64,000 bases of DNA from the NCBI RefSeq assembly GCF_001039355.2, contig NW_019775414.1, positions 545,179 through 609,178 on the forward strand, given 5' to 3'. A program made the position numbers and the translations under genes. The DNA comes from Lingula anatina (taxonomy: Eukaryota > Brachiopoda > Lingulata > Lingulida > Lingulidae). The notes under the pieces are model-generated. The model searched no databases and was not told the DNA's origin. It worked only from the letters and a program-made list of their open reading frames with translations. The first letter of the stretch is position 1. Every line of letters begins with the position of its first letter. Below, one piece after another: positions 11,630 through 25,800 of the stretch.

Positions 11630-14241
11630 ACTTAAACGGAATTTTTGTGCATTTTGGCATAAGTCCTTGGCACTCTTCTTCTATATTCTGTCTATATCAA
11701 TTCTATAAACATCCCCAGCCTTGCAGGCATCCTGGTGAGTTTCCTAACTTGTGAAGTGTGTTAATTCTCTCCTTTTCAGTTTTGAACAAGACCTATTAGC
11801 AACGAAATGGATGACAAACTCCAACTGGCCAGTACTAATTTGGTGACAAAAGCCGACTTGCTAAATCAACCTGAACCAGACTGCAATATTATTTTGTCCA
11901 GTCACAGTTATCCGAAGAATACCGTATACAACTGTTCTGAACAGCAATACAATCAACTCCATCTATGAACTGCAGTACTGGGTATGGCTCAAAACAGCAT
12001 CTCATTATCTTGAAATCATGCACCCAACGTCAGGAAATTGGCTCTCTCAGGTGTTTTGGAATGTATGAAAAAGTCTGCTTCTTTGACAACTACAACAGTC
12101 TATTTTCTGTTTATCTCGTGCCCTTTGCTGCTTATTTGTGCTCAAAATTAAGTGTAGCATGAAGAATAACATTAAGCTGAATACCCATCTAAAGAGTGAA
12201 TGAATTATTTCAGTGACGCCGTAACCCTGTCGTAACCTGCTTTACAATACTGTTATAACAAAACAAGAACAGCATTGAGATAATTCTTGCAAATTCATTC
12301 AGTAGCTTGATTCCTCATAACAAACAAAATACATACTGCAAAGTCACTTCTCCAGAGCCACAAGTTATGATAAAAAATTTGGCAAAGTCTACTTTGCCTT
12401 ACTTAACCCAATCTCTATTTCCTTGACTACACCGAGAGGTATGAACTACGCCCCGGCAGTCTTTGATTGTTGGTCAACAAACAGTTCTAGACACTAGCAA
12501 TGAGGTAAACTTAAAACCATTTTAATCTGGTTAAGTGTATTGAACTTGTTAACAATAGTCAAGAATACTCCCCTACAAAAGTAAGGTCAATCTAAGGAAG
12601 GTTGCTTTTTTTCCCCCAAACAAACATGCCATTGTGCAGCACATTAGACCTACACTGGTAGTTTTTACATTGTACTTGCTTTAAGGTGGGAAAATTCACC
12701 TGAGCCAGGTACCACAGGTAGTTTGACAATTATTGAAATAAAACTATATACTGTTTTACTGATAATTTTATTTCCCTGAGGAAAATTTCCAGGGAATATT
12801 GACCATCCAGTTAAAGGCAAGGGGCAAATATTGGGCATAAAATATACTTTTCAAACTTTCCCCATTATTTTCTGTTAATGCTCATTAAATCTATCAAAAG
12901 TCGAGATCCACTTCCATATCATTCTCTCTCTTTTTTTTCCAAATTCTGTTTGTTCAAAAAAGTCCCATTCAGATTAAGCATCATGCAAACCAGTTATTAT
13001 CTTTCATAAGAACTTCTGATTTAGCTCATTTTTTGTGCCTTTATTACAAGGTGATGCCTATATCTGTCTTTGTCTAATTTCAATGCTGCAATATGGTACT
13101 CTAAGCTGTCAACAATATCAACAAAGTGTACTCTTCAAACAATGCTAAAACGGACCACACCTCAGAATAATCCAGAACTTTTAATACCCGCTCACAAACC
13201 CCTTTCAAAACAAAAGGACTCATGATGTCATTAAGAAATACATTGGATCAGCCTACCTATCTATCACACTTAACTAGTTCCCCATCTTCCATTTGACATT
13301 ATCATCAAGAATTAATGGCTTTTCATTTGTCAGTGACAACTGTAATTGATTGCTTTGAATTGCATTACCTGCATTCTAAATGGTATGAATGACATTTATA
13401 TAATTTATGCAAGACTTGTAATGAGATACTGTTTATTTGCTCTTTGTTTCCCTATTGAAGCATCTGGATAACATTTCTGGGAAATACATAAATTTCTCAA
13501 TTATTTTGATAAATGAACCAAAAGGTAATATTTATCTGTCATAAGAAATGGTCATATTTAAGGAGTATTATTAAGCAGAAACACTTCACCTAGCAAAGAA
13601 CAAGTGTCAACATTATTCTTTTTCGTGAGTCTTGTTTTGCTCCAGGTGCAAAGAAGGCTGAAAAGAATGCAAGTTCATGTTTTTTTTTTCGAAGCACAAT
13701 TTTTTTTCTGAAGATTAGTTTGCAATAAAAAATCAATCTGTGATAACTATTTTAACTGTAAAAAATCAACATATCTATTTCTAATCCATCATTGTTACTT
13801 TGTCATTTATTCATGCTTTATTCCTGGAATAACACCCTCTAAACTGATAACTTAAAAACTCTCTTATCTAGATTCACAAATTCCTTCTTGAAATAGTTTT
13901 TTTTTTCCTGTTTGCTTATGCAGAAAGGATAAAATTTCTTTCAAAAAATTGTAATAAAATAGGTGTAGCTGTGATTAACCTGAAAAAAAGGCATTTATTT
14001 GTGAGTACATGTCACTAATGCCTATCAATCATAACAGAGTCAACAGATTTCTACAAATAACGGTGAAGACAATATAAACTTGAGGCTTAACGACACATGA
14101 TGCAAAGTCAGATAAATTACCTAAATTAAAAACACGGTGCAAATACAAATGCACAAGCAAGACAAATTCCCACACACTGTTCACTAGTGCTTGTACTTAC
14201 TTTTTACAGTTTTAAGGAAAAAATCAAATGCACATACATAC
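11630..14241. other. Non-coding stretch
   Basis: AT-rich; no supportable gene. A GC-richer patch at 11,700-12,180 contains only a short plus-strand open frame without family resemblance. Confidence 0.45.
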
Positions 14242-14480
14242 CATTGTATGTTTTCTTTTGTCTGTGTCCTCTTTAAAACCTCCAACTGCTCATACTTCTT
14301 TGTAAGTTGTCGAATCATTTGAGTTATACAAGGTATAGTCTTTGGAGGCTCTATACGATGTATCATTTTAACATGAACCCCTGTATTTGAATACTTGCGG
14401 GTAAAAAAGAAATTGTTGCCTCCTTCAACTTCCTTAATTTCTTGCAGTTGTCGGTTTCCACGGATTCGACCTGGATTCAT
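14242..14480 (-). CDS. Candidate first exon, unrecognised gene
   Basis: An ATG at 14480 follows an in-frame TGA two codons upstream and has A at -3. The frame is open for 79 codons to a donor CAATG/GTATGT (boundary 14242) in phase 2. The peptide starts MNPGRIRGNRQLQ and has the phrase NNFFFTRKYSNTG. It ends in a charged helix-like stretch of Lys, Gln and Glu. I do not recognise the family. It could be another alternative 5' exon of the gene suggested by the 2.6-5.2 kb exons, or a chance frame. Confidence 0.35.
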
Positions 14481-17400
14481 TTTTCATTGGTCTCACCCTG
14501 TACTACTATACACATTCCTTTGAAGGAGAGATCCAAAGTCTGTTTGGAACCTGAAGTTGGCAATTATCGAGTGTAACACGTGTAGCGTTTACTCAGCCAC
14601 ATATATCTTCCTACCAGCTCAGACGTTAGAAAAAAAAAATTAAATGTATCACACTGTGAAAATCCAATTTTAATTGTGGTGAAATTAAGATGCCAAGTTT
14701 GCTTCAAACTGAGCTCATTTCTCATATCAAATTGGGCAATTTCCCGTCAAGTCTGTTCACTCATTCATAAGCATGACACACCATATTGTTTAAGGTCTAC
14801 TGGAGTACCAGCACACATGCTGTCAAATCCTAAATGTCAAGCACTTGAATAAAGCACTTTATGGCTGGAATATAAAATCAATCCAATTCATGATTCCAAG
14901 GATATTGTGTGATTGCAAATTAGCGGCTATTCTGCAAAATGACACTTTCAATATTTCATAACATTTGGAAAGTTCTCTGATCCTATAGTTACCATTCCAG
15001 AAGCTATCAAAAAAACTTCCTCAACATTCAGATTAGTTTCCTCTCCTTTTGAGTTCCAGATTAATAATCCCAGATATATATGGATTTGCCACCACTCATA
15101 GGGCTTGATACCACAACATGATCCTTAGTCAAACACTTCAAATAAGCAGTCTTCTTATGCATCACCCATGTGATAGCCTTAATCTTGGCGTAATGAGAAT
15201 TCATTTACACAGAAAAATATCTCACAGATAGCAGTTTGATGATAAAATATGCAGCCCTACTAGTGACCAAGGTTGTTTGCTCTTTAAATTGTGACGATGA
15301 AATAAAGCTGCCAATATACTGTTAACCAAGAGATCAGGTCACTGCAAAGAAATGAGACTCCCCCTCCTTTTATATACATGTATAAAAATCAAAAACCAAA
15401 ACAAACATACATCAGAGTGGTCTCAGTTTTCATTACCCGAAAGGTATCCTAACAGACAAAGGTCTCCTTGGATAACAAATCAATCTCACTGACACTATAC
15501 ACTACCATTGAGGCTACCCTATTCATGCTACCCCAAAACAGTTTACTCAATGTAAACTGCCAGAATCATTTTCAATAATCCCATTTTCATAGAGCTCTAA
15601 AATATCCCACATCCATAGCCCATTAGGCCAAAATGCTGGGCATGAATTGTACAAAGGTTGATCAGTTGACAGGCCATGCTACCTTGTGTGTGTTATGCAT
15701 TTGTTATACAACAAATGGGGTTAAATGTTTTATCAGGCATAATATTTAAGGCTGGTATGTTGATCCAATAATATTTACACATGAAAATTGTTGTTAGGGT
15801 TATGAAGAAATAAAAATACATTAAAACTATTTCAAATTTCCACGTATTTGGTAAGTACAATAGCCCTTCATAAATACAAGTAAATCTGAATCTGAAAAAG
15901 GCAAAGTGATCCCAGATTACTGGTATGCCTATTTCTGTATATACACTAGTAAATTCATATAGATCCACTTTGTAAAAATTCAAAGGCTTAAGTGGGCACT
16001 ATTTACAAATAAAAAGCAATCCATTTTCCATTAACAGTTGTAATGCTGAGAAAATATTGTTTAAACATGCCCCCAGCAGCTCTGTTTCAAACGNAACTCT
16101 GTTTCAAACACTTTTTTTTTTGCAAAGATCAATAAGCACTGGACCATTTATTAATAATTTAAAAGCTCTTGCATGGATTTTCATCAAACTAAGACTGTTA
16201 AACAGAAGCGAGAAAAAGTAGTTAAAATCTATAATGATATCTGGCATATCATTCCAGGATTTTAAAGGGGTATCAAGCATGCAATAATCCAGTCAGTACA
16301 CTACGTCACTCATGTTTACAGTTGCTACACTGCCCATCATCTTTAGTCTCAGGATTATCTTTGTTTTCACTCAATGTTACAGAAAAATATTAAATCTTCC
16401 AGAAAATTTCAAATGAAATTCCTCAGTATCTACTTCAAGTGATAAATGGAAGTTGGTTTACTGGTATCTCTGAAAAAGTGAAATAAAATTATGTTAATTA
16501 AGATTTCTTTTAAAACGTGACCCCTCCTTTGTACTATGTGAAGTACTGACAGTCAATCTCTATGTCACAGGTTTTAAAAGCCAAAGCTTAAATTCTAGCA
16601 GGTAAATTTCAGGGTTACTATCTCAATGCCCCTCTTTATCCCATAACAAGCTTCACTGTACCTAATTTTACTTGCAAGCATTCTGGTTAATAACGAACAC
16701 TAACCAGACAAATCCCTTGACCTTTATTTGGTACTGTCAGCTTTATCATTTGGGCTTGTTATTAAATTTTCCTTGATAAAGTGTGTCAATCAAAGTAAAT
16801 AATGCTGTATTTAGACTCCACAGCATGGTGTTTGGATGTTTTGAAGTCAAAGCTAGTGGACATTATTATCCATGCTGCAGTTTGTTAGACAAAACCATGG
16901 TGATGGACTTAGAACCACCTTTAGCTGATCATGTGCTTCTGAATTTCATGCTGTAGTATACTTATAAGGCAACTAGTGGCAAAGATTTCAAATTACTTAA
17001 GTTTCACAAAAATGAGTGATTGCATATCAAAAGTGCCCTAATCCATCAGAAATAAGATTTCTGTCAGTAGGAAACTGCTACTCATAATTCATAATTGATG
17101 ACTTCTATCATAAACAAGCTTTGTTAAGAGATCCATTCCGAAATATCAAACATTTGAATTTTTAACAAAAATCCATTAAGCATTGTTTACTGCATAAACA
17201 AATTCACTGAAGTGGAATTTAAATATCAAACTCTTTTAATTGCCTATATATCACTTGTTATTTCAGCAACAAACAGAAAAACAATGAATTGCTGTTGTTG
17301 TACTTAAAGTCACAACCTGACACAACCACCTCTACCACAATGATTTGCAATTTGTTTCCAAGTGCTTGTTTACATGTTGTTTTGCAGCTTTGTTATTTAT

Positions 17401-19605
17401 GGGGATAACTTTGCCCTGATTGAGGTAAGCCAAATCATAAACCTTACCAAAATATACCATTCAATGGACATCCTTAAAACCCTTTAAATAGTTCCATGGT
17501 CCTATAAGTACACTAATAAATGAAAATATGTTCACCAAGAGTACCCAAATTGTCTTCTTTCCTTTCTTTCAACCTGTACCACTTTTATACAGCTACTCAT
17601 AAAAAAAAAAAAACATGTTAACTAATTCATTAAAAAAAAAAGCAAGTTTATTTAAATATTTCACTTAAAAGGAAACACTACCCATAAATGCAAAAATCCT
17701 GAAATCCATATTCATGTATATCAAACTGCCCTTACAGCAAAATGCAACATGTTCAAGACCCCATGACACTGAGTGGTCAAATATAAAAGAGGTAAGTAAC
17801 CAAGGCACCTTAGATCTAAGGATGGCAGAAAAAAGAATATGGCATGAAAATACCAGCATCACACTTGGATGTTCTAAAAAACACATAGGATGAAAGACAT
17901 TAATCTATCAATTCTAGTGACACTTGCAATAACTACTCGATGCAGCACACTTCCAACAACATTCATTGTCTGATTGATCTGTCTGATGTAGGTATTAATT
18001 TTAATTAAGAAGCAGATAGCATTATTGGTTGTTGCAAAAAATGGTGTTAAATTTCACAGCACAGAGAGATGAGAGACATAAACGTAAACATATGATGACC
18101 TACAGGTAGTATGACTTGGCTACGATGATTTTTTGGGGGGAATTATTTACACCACTACCAGCATATAGTTAATCCAATTATGGGCATTCAATGCTTACCC
18201 ATAAATATAATACTTATGGAGACTTAATACTGTATACAGGTAACAATTCCACCGTGGGTTTTCATATATACCAACAATTTATTGATTTATTTTCAGACTT
18301 TATCTGAAAGCTCTCACTTTAAACACCTTTAAGGGTTATGTTACTGGTCTGCAAAAGTAATGTGGCATTTCACTGCCACTATCACAATTTTTTTCAGGTC
18401 AAAACTCTACAACTAACAATGACAAATACTTAGATAAAGAAAAAGTCAGCACAGCTAAAGGGAAAGGGTGATTTGACCTTGAAAAAATGATTGAGCATGC
18501 ACTTATCACCTAAATCAATTGACGGCCAAATAGCAACAAAATCAACTTGGTGGGATCTTAGCAGGGGTCTCCTACTCCAGACAGTTACTTTGACTTGTGC
18601 CAGAGTACACATCTTGTGCACACAATGTACTTACTCATTATGTGTTGCTTTATGTAACAAATCTAAATTACAAACTCAAATGTTTAAGGTGTAATTATGA
18701 GTCTCTCATTTCTCAGTCACACAATATTAATTTATGGAGTTTGAACTTTAAGTTTAAACACAGGCTGAAAACAAAGATTATGTGCAAAGCGCATTGGAAC
18801 TGTATCAAATGGCAATAACTGATATTTAAAACAAAGGCTTAGAGTACCCACTTTTACCACCTAAACCACAGGTTTACAGGAAATATATTTAGATAAAGTT
18901 ACTAAGGGGAAACATAGTGCAGGATTAAAAATGTCAATGTTGGAATAGCAGAGACAAGTATTTAACCAGGACCTTTTTCCCATGCTAAGTAAAGAAACAT
19001 GAGAACTATTGCATTTTTAACTTGGGAAATGCTTTGATCCTTTTTCAAGCAATCAATATGACAGACTCTTTTTGAAGAACTAATGAACTAAATGCATGTT
19101 AAGGGGTATAGAAATTTTGTAAAAATATAAATGGTTTGAAAACATAGAAAAGTATGTACTCTTTAATATACAATCCTGGTGAAGCTTGTCCAATACCAAG
19201 CAAAAAAATTACATCAGGCCTCAAATTTTAATTAATGAGATTTTGGTACTAGTTGTTCCAAATGGGCTGGCAATTATTTCAAACTCACACCACTGAAGTG
19301 CATATGTGTAATCATTTAGCCATCAGTATGCTTCCTGAATGTTTAAACCTAAATTTAATACAATAGTTGATCAATTAAATTTTTGGCAAAGGACAGCAAT
19401 TAAAATTCCTATATGCCCCAATTACCATGGATTTATTATATGTCTCTGAAAATATTGACAGGCCTGTAATATCTAGATTTCAGCAGGCCCTTGAGTCTGC
19501 AATACTGACATGTCTGTGTACAAAAATCTAACCATATGCACTATAGAATAAGACAAAATAATTGAAAACATTTTGCAAACCAAAATCATGTCAGACTCTC
19601 TACTC

Positions 19606-19640
<35 letters not shown>

Positions 19641-20422
19641 GTTGTTGTTGTTGTTACAACTTAAAGTAATTTGACAAATCAGTTATTGTTCGATGTACCC
19701 TCTCCAACCTCCTTTATGACAAATCTCCTGGCTTTTATATTCCACTCAAAAGCATTAAAAGGCTAATAATCTACTTGGTATGTATGAATAAATTCAGTGC
19801 AAAATCTTGATTTTGCATTTTGTGGGAAATGTCAATTATAACTGCTAAGCAATTCAAATTATGATATATAAGGTTACTGAAAAAAAATAACCACCTTTTT
19901 ATGCAATCCTTGTTTACGTCTGAATAATAGAAAATCAGGAAAAAACATACAGAGGTAAAAAAATTCCATGTGGGGTTATCATGTCGTTAAAGGTGACAAA
20001 GAATCCTTTCTAAAAATTCAATACTATCTCAATATTTGTTTTTGGTATTTGCACTTGCTGTTTGCTCCCAAACAAATTTAACAGCATTTTAGGCACATGA
20101 TTAAAGGAGGGGTTTAACTTAAAAGAAGTTGGTGTAAATTTACCTAACATAATGTGACAGGTTAACACAATATTTCACAGCTTGAAGCCATGGTGCTCCT
20201 TGATCAAACAATTTTAGCCAAAGTGCACCTTGAAATATTGCTATTCAAAATACACTACACAGCAAGTTTAAACAAGGTATGTTACTCAATCGGTTACAAC
20301 ATCACTAGAGAAACACAAACAAGGATGTACAACATAGATGCATAAATGGACTTCTTTTCAATACTTTGAAGTCAGATACATATTAAAATTTATCAGCCAA
20401 TAAAAACAAAAATTTCACTTAC
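14481..20422. other. Non-coding stretch
   Basis: AT-rich, probably intronic if the exons at 20.4 kb and below belong to one gene. Open frames at 15693-15983, 17665-17886 and 18430-18818 lack family resemblance. A single N at 16,094 is flanked on both sides by the same 13 bases (ctctgtttcaaac), as in an unresolved contig join. Confidence 0.45.
19609..19655. repeat. Compound microsatellite (TG)n(TTG)n
   Basis: About 15 TG units followed by five to six TTG units; probably polymorphic. Confidence 0.9.
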
Positions 20423-21771
20423 TCCATTCTGTGCTTTTCTAGTAGCTTGGAAAATCCAATTCCTGTTCGCTTCATAGTATCTAAAAGTGGCTCTTAAAAA
20501 AGCAAAAGAAACAAGAGAAAAAATGCAATGAATTTTGATTTAACTGAATATAAGTGCACTGTCCATATGTAAATCAGAACTGATATTCACTGACAATTAT
20601 GTGAATATCATAATGGACTTCATGATGTCAAACATCTTATTTTACATGTGGGCCAATACAACTGAAAGAAGAGGAAAAAGAGTACAGTGAAAGAGACTTC
20701 TGACAAGGGTTCCTATTAAAATTACTAAAGAATTTGGCCAAGCCTACCAGTATGTATAATACAGTCTGTCAACAAAAGTGACCGATTCAAGAAATAATTC
20801 TTGACCCGCCACAGACAAATATTTCAACAAACAAAGTTCACAGATGATTAAGCAATTTTTGTCTGCTTTAATATGTATGTATATATTAACAATATGACCC
20901 TTGCTTCTTCAATGAAGAGAAAAATATTTAGATAAGTATATTAATCTGAATTAAACATACACATAAATAGCATAATCTACACTGTAGTAAATGACCAGTT
21001 TAGATGCAGGTCAGTGTATTGTACAACGTATGAAGACTGTCTGTAATACTTTTTAACTTTTCTTTTCCCCATGCAGTATTTTTTTAAGTGTGTGTACATT
21101 AGAAACGTGAATCTTCCACAGATAAACACACACACAAAGCACTATGTCCTTGTTGCATTTCTTTTCTTATCCAATGAATGAAATCAAGTCAGTTTTATTG
21201 TAGCGACAGTCGACGGGCTGTGTAGGCTTTACCAGGGTATGCATTATTTTCTCTTCATTAAAATCAAAATATGATCACTTTGACCTATTTTCACAAAATG
21301 AAGTAAGAATAATTGGTAGCATCTAGCAGAACTTATATAACTGATACTAACTGGTAAACGTTCAAACTATAAACACAAGTTGCACAGACACAAAATAACC
21401 ATTAGCATTAGCACGATTTACTACGTAACAGTAGATGCTTTGTACATGTACGCGAAAGAGAACATTTGAGTGATCTAAAAGATAACGATACATTTTAAAC
21501 ATGAATACTTACTTAAAGGAAAGTTGCCGTGGTATGATCTAGCACTGGACCTTCTTGGTAACACGTAGTCATCTATATACGGAGGCGGCACATCTTCTAC
21601 CGGTGTTTTGTATCGCAAGTTAATCAAACTTGGCCCTTGCTTGGGTGACTCCATCTTCCAATTCACGGAATTGCTTTTATCGTCGTCCGATCCACGGCGA
21701 GGTTCTGATTCACGAATCCGGCACCGGAACTGGCCAAATCTCTGCCACCAACTATCATCATGCATAGTCAA
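20423..21771 (-). CDS. 5' end of an unrecognised gene (two coding exons)
   Basis: Exon 1 is 21771-21513: start ATG, 86 codons plus one base, donor TTAA/GTAAGT. Exon 2 is 20492-20423: acceptor TTTTTTAAG, donor ATGGA/GTAAGTG. Phases join cleanly (1 then 2) and give about 109 residues. The peptide starts MTMHDDSWWQRFGQ and is rich in Arg, Ser and Asp. It contains a PPPY motif (a WW-domain ligand in known proteins) and ends in a helix-like basic part (DTMKRTGIGFSKLLEKHR). I do not recognise the family. The gene lies 1.07 kb downstream of the IFT74 stop codon in the same orientation. Later exons are uncertain; the phase-2 exit fits the 11.5 kb or 2.6 kb candidates. Confidence 0.55.
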
Positions 21772-22510
21772 ACGAGGTACTAGTTCACTTCAATCAATCA
21801 TTAGAAGATCAAACTTCCCACTTACCTCTAAGTGCCGATCCACTTATTAATTGACAAACCGCGCATCAAAATAGTACCAAATGCGTGTCATTTGTTGAAC
21901 TCTTTGTATGCATGATACGCAAATGCAATGTAAATAAACAATATGAAAGTAAACAGATGCTCTAATAATTGCAGTTGTTTTAGCAAAGCTTTGGTAAATA
22001 AAGGTTTTGCTGATTGTCTTCTGCTAGAGCGCAAGAATATTGACGTGACGCCGAAACGCAATCTCACATTTTCCAATCACACCTGTCACACTATTTTCTA
22101 CTACTGCTAGATCGAAATCTAAGCTGACACGATATTCTGTTGTTGCACGTCATTAGCTTTTGAAATACCTTAGAGTGCAACATTCGGCGATTTTGTTGAA
22201 AAGTCCTTCAATGTTTATCACTTTTTGTAATTAATAAAATTAGGGTAAAAATACAAAAGTGCACATTTAAATAAGTAAAGGTAAATAAGTATAGGTAAAA
22301 TATCAATTTTGCATTTAATCCTAGACTCATTTAAAATGCAATAGTCTAGACTATATCTTTGAATTTATTATGTGTCAGTGCAACATCAAAATCAAATAAA
22401 TGAAAAGTGCAATTATCTGCAGTAAATCTAAATCTGGTGATAATAAAATGTGAAACACTAAATGCCAACAGATTATAACAAAAGAAAGTGGTATTTTTTT
22501 TACTAAATAA
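21772..22510. other. Spacer between IFT74 3' end and the next gene
   Basis: Probable promoter and 5' untranslated region of the minus-strand gene starting at 21771. A small CpG-bearing patch lies at about 22,040-22,070. A 62-codon minus frame (21888-22076) with one hydrophobic segment has no support as a gene. Confidence 0.4.
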
Positions 22511-22516
22511 TTTATT
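22511..22516 (-). terminator. Possible IFT74 polyadenylation signal
   Basis: AATAAA on the minus strand, about 330 bases past the IFT74 stop codon, the first clear canonical hexamer I found downstream. A 3' untranslated region of this size is plausible; cleavage position not determined. Confidence 0.4.
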
Positions 22517-22844
22517 GACAGGACATTTTATGTATCAAAACAAGTAAAGCATACAACAAATTCCTTTACAAAATTAACAACATTTTGTGAAATACCCCGC
22601 ATATATAAAATACTCACTTTGATAAGCAAAACAAATCTGCATCTACATAAAATAGTTTTCAGTAATTCCAGCACTTATCAATTCAATAACACAAAATAAT
22701 AATCCTATATCATTTTGTAACATAAAAATTAGACTATAGGGACGGATAACCTTATTATACAGATCCAGGGAATGTGAGTAGTTTAAAATCATTATAGTCT
22801 ATTCCATAATTGCTTTCATATTAAATTTTGATATTCTTTTTGCA

Positions 22845-25800
22845 CTATCCCACAGAGCTTTTGCCAGAGAGATGGTCCATCAGGAGCTGGTTGTAATCAG
22901 CAACAAGTGTGCTGACAGTCTTCATTATGGGGCGGTAGTCACATTCCATGGTCTTGGCTGCAATGACTTTACCAGAGTTAAGGACATAAAACAGTTTTGG
23001 TAGTTTTTACACAGATCATGATATTCTAATTCATATTTAATATTAGTGCACAAACCCAATCATTTCCAAAGCAGACAATTATAATTCTAATTACTATTAT
23101 ACTTTTGGCAAATGTTTAATAGTTGTTTCATCATAAATAATGAGAATATTTAGTAGCAATAAATGAATAAAACTTAGCTACAATAAATACAATATGCTCC
23201 AAATAAATGAACAAAAAAAGTATTATTTGCAACACTATTTGCAACATGTAAGGTTAAGAATTCAGTATGTGAGTAAATGCAAATAAAAAGGATACATTCT
23301 TTCATGACAAAGTTGTTCTGCTCATGATGCTGCCATTTACGCTCAAGGTTGCCCAGCTGAAACCAATGATATTCATCTTGAAAAATATTTCACAAGTTAT
23401 ATTTTTAATATATGCCTGTGTTGCATATTAATAGTGAGTTTTAAAACTTTAAATCTTTTTATAATACACCTTAAATAACTCTGGATATTGTAAAAGTTTA
23501 TTCATTTTAACCTTGTTATGTACCGGGATCCTATTAGGTGAACTTACATCTATATTAAAATACACATCTTCATGGATATAAAGAGTAAAAAAAAAGCTTA
23601 AGAACAAATCTCTTAAGTCAAATTCTCAAAAAAAATTTAGATGGCTCAATCAAGTTTTCACAAATTTTAATACTTTAAAATAGACATATCCCATGGATTT
23701 ACAAACCTGTGCAAAAGTTTCATTGTCTCCAAGCTGTACTTTCAGGGACTCATAATCAGCTGACAAATCTTGGACAAGTTGTTTTATTGTGTCTCTTCTC
23801 TTCTGCAATGTGATTTTGTCCTCAGCCAGTTTCTGAAATATAAGAATATCAATTTTTTGAATTCTTGAGCCAACTTTCAACTTGCTTTTTTGAAACAGAA
23901 AATATTAACTGGTGATTCACAAGTTGACAAAATACATCATTTTACTGTCATAACATCAAAGATCATTGAGACTCATAAACAATATTTTAAGTAATTGTTT
24001 GCTGCCCAGAACAGACTCATTATTCCAATATAACCCAAACAAATAGTTTTGAATATCTTATGCTGTTATTTGTTCTGAGACCATAGAAACATTCTTAATT
24101 TTGATGTCGATCGAAAGTTTTTCAAAATCCTTTTACTAACTATATCTCACCTTCTTTTTCTCTTCTGCCTGTGCTTTCAGCTTTGGAATATCTCCATAGA
24201 TTTCCAGCTCTGAATTCATGGTTTCTATCTTGTTTTTCAGCATTTCCAACTCAGAGTTGATCTTTGTCTCCAGCTGCTCTACCTTCTGTAAATCTACCTG
24301 ATACTTCTCCCTCTCTGGATTAAAAATTTACAGAAATGAATTACTTTAATTCTCAGATTATCTGTTTGCCTTTTTTCCTCTCATAATGAGCAGGCAAAAA
24401 AAAAACAAAAAAACATGGAATTATAAAAATCTTCTGTGGTAAGACCCCAATCTTCTTAGAGAAACAAGTAAAACATGTTCACATTACAAAGCACTTGGTT
24501 CCATTTAACATTATGAAGTGCAGTTAACTCAATGGATTCAAAATGTTTTGCCAAAATGCAAGATAAAGTTCCCTACAAACATTGCATTAATTAAGAAACC
24601 ACAGTATTTTAAATTTTTTAATTTTATTTACCTTGTGCCAAAGTAGTAGCTGTTGCCTCAGATTTCTTCATTTCTGTCTCCTTGAAAGCCAGATCATCTT
24701 TCATGTTGGCTAGCTCCTTAGGAGTGGGCAGATGGGAGAATCTGGAGAGATTCTGAATAAAAAAAATGTTGAATAATGAGATGCATATATATATCACCAT
24801 TTTATCATATCCAAAATGCAAGTTTTCTTTTAATAATAATTATGTCATTTTCCATCTAACTAAAAAAATTTAATTTCATTTCTTAAAGATTTGTTTAAAT
24901 GAAAGAAATACACATACCCTACTCATATGCTCCAGAATAGCAACCACATTTGCCTCAAGTTGGCTTATTCTCTCCTAAAAAGTAAATAATAGTCTTTTAA
25001 AGTTAATCACCCTAAAGAGTTTTCTTTGATATTTTTCTATAAAAAAAATTATAACAAAATGTAAGTTACAATCAAATTAAATAAAGAGTATTATTTTCCA
25101 TACTTGAATACATGAGACTGTAATATTTTTTTCCTACAAAATGACTTATTTTAACAAAACTGCAATTCAGTCATTCTAAAATGTGTTTAACAAAATTGTA
25201 GAAATACTTACAATTTCCTGTGTTTTGGATTCATCAAAAGTATCCAAAAATTCTGAAAAGATTTATCAACATTATATATATTAAGTGAACCATGTTTGTC
25301 TTATTATGTTAAGTAAAATGCATAAAAACTTCACTGTTTTATAATGTACTTTAATCTCAACATGAGGATTTTAACTGAATTGTAGACAATAACAATATTT
25401 AATTTTGTAGTTATAATTAATTAATTAATTAATTAATTAATTAATTAATTAATTAATTAATTAATTAATTAATTAATTAATTAATTAATTAATTAATTAA
25501 TTAATAATTATAAATAAATTAAATGAACATTAATGATCAAACACAGACATTGCTCTTAAAATACTGAAAGTTAGATAATTACCATTCATTGTTTCTTCCC
25601 TCTTTTTCAACTCCCTATACTTTTGGTTTCTCTCACCTAAAATTTAAATTTAACCACAAATGTATATAATTTTCATAAAAGTGTGGTATTTTTAACAAGT
25701 ATTCTTCCAATTAATTTCATTCTCAGAACAAATCATACTTTTATAATAATGGTTTGCACCAGTTTGGCAATACTTAAAGATGGACCTTACCCATATTTTC

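Noticed and set aside
21888-22076. Small minus frame with a hydrophobic segment upstream of the 21.77 kb gene
   Set aside because: Single short frame in a presumed promoter/5' region; no supporting signal.
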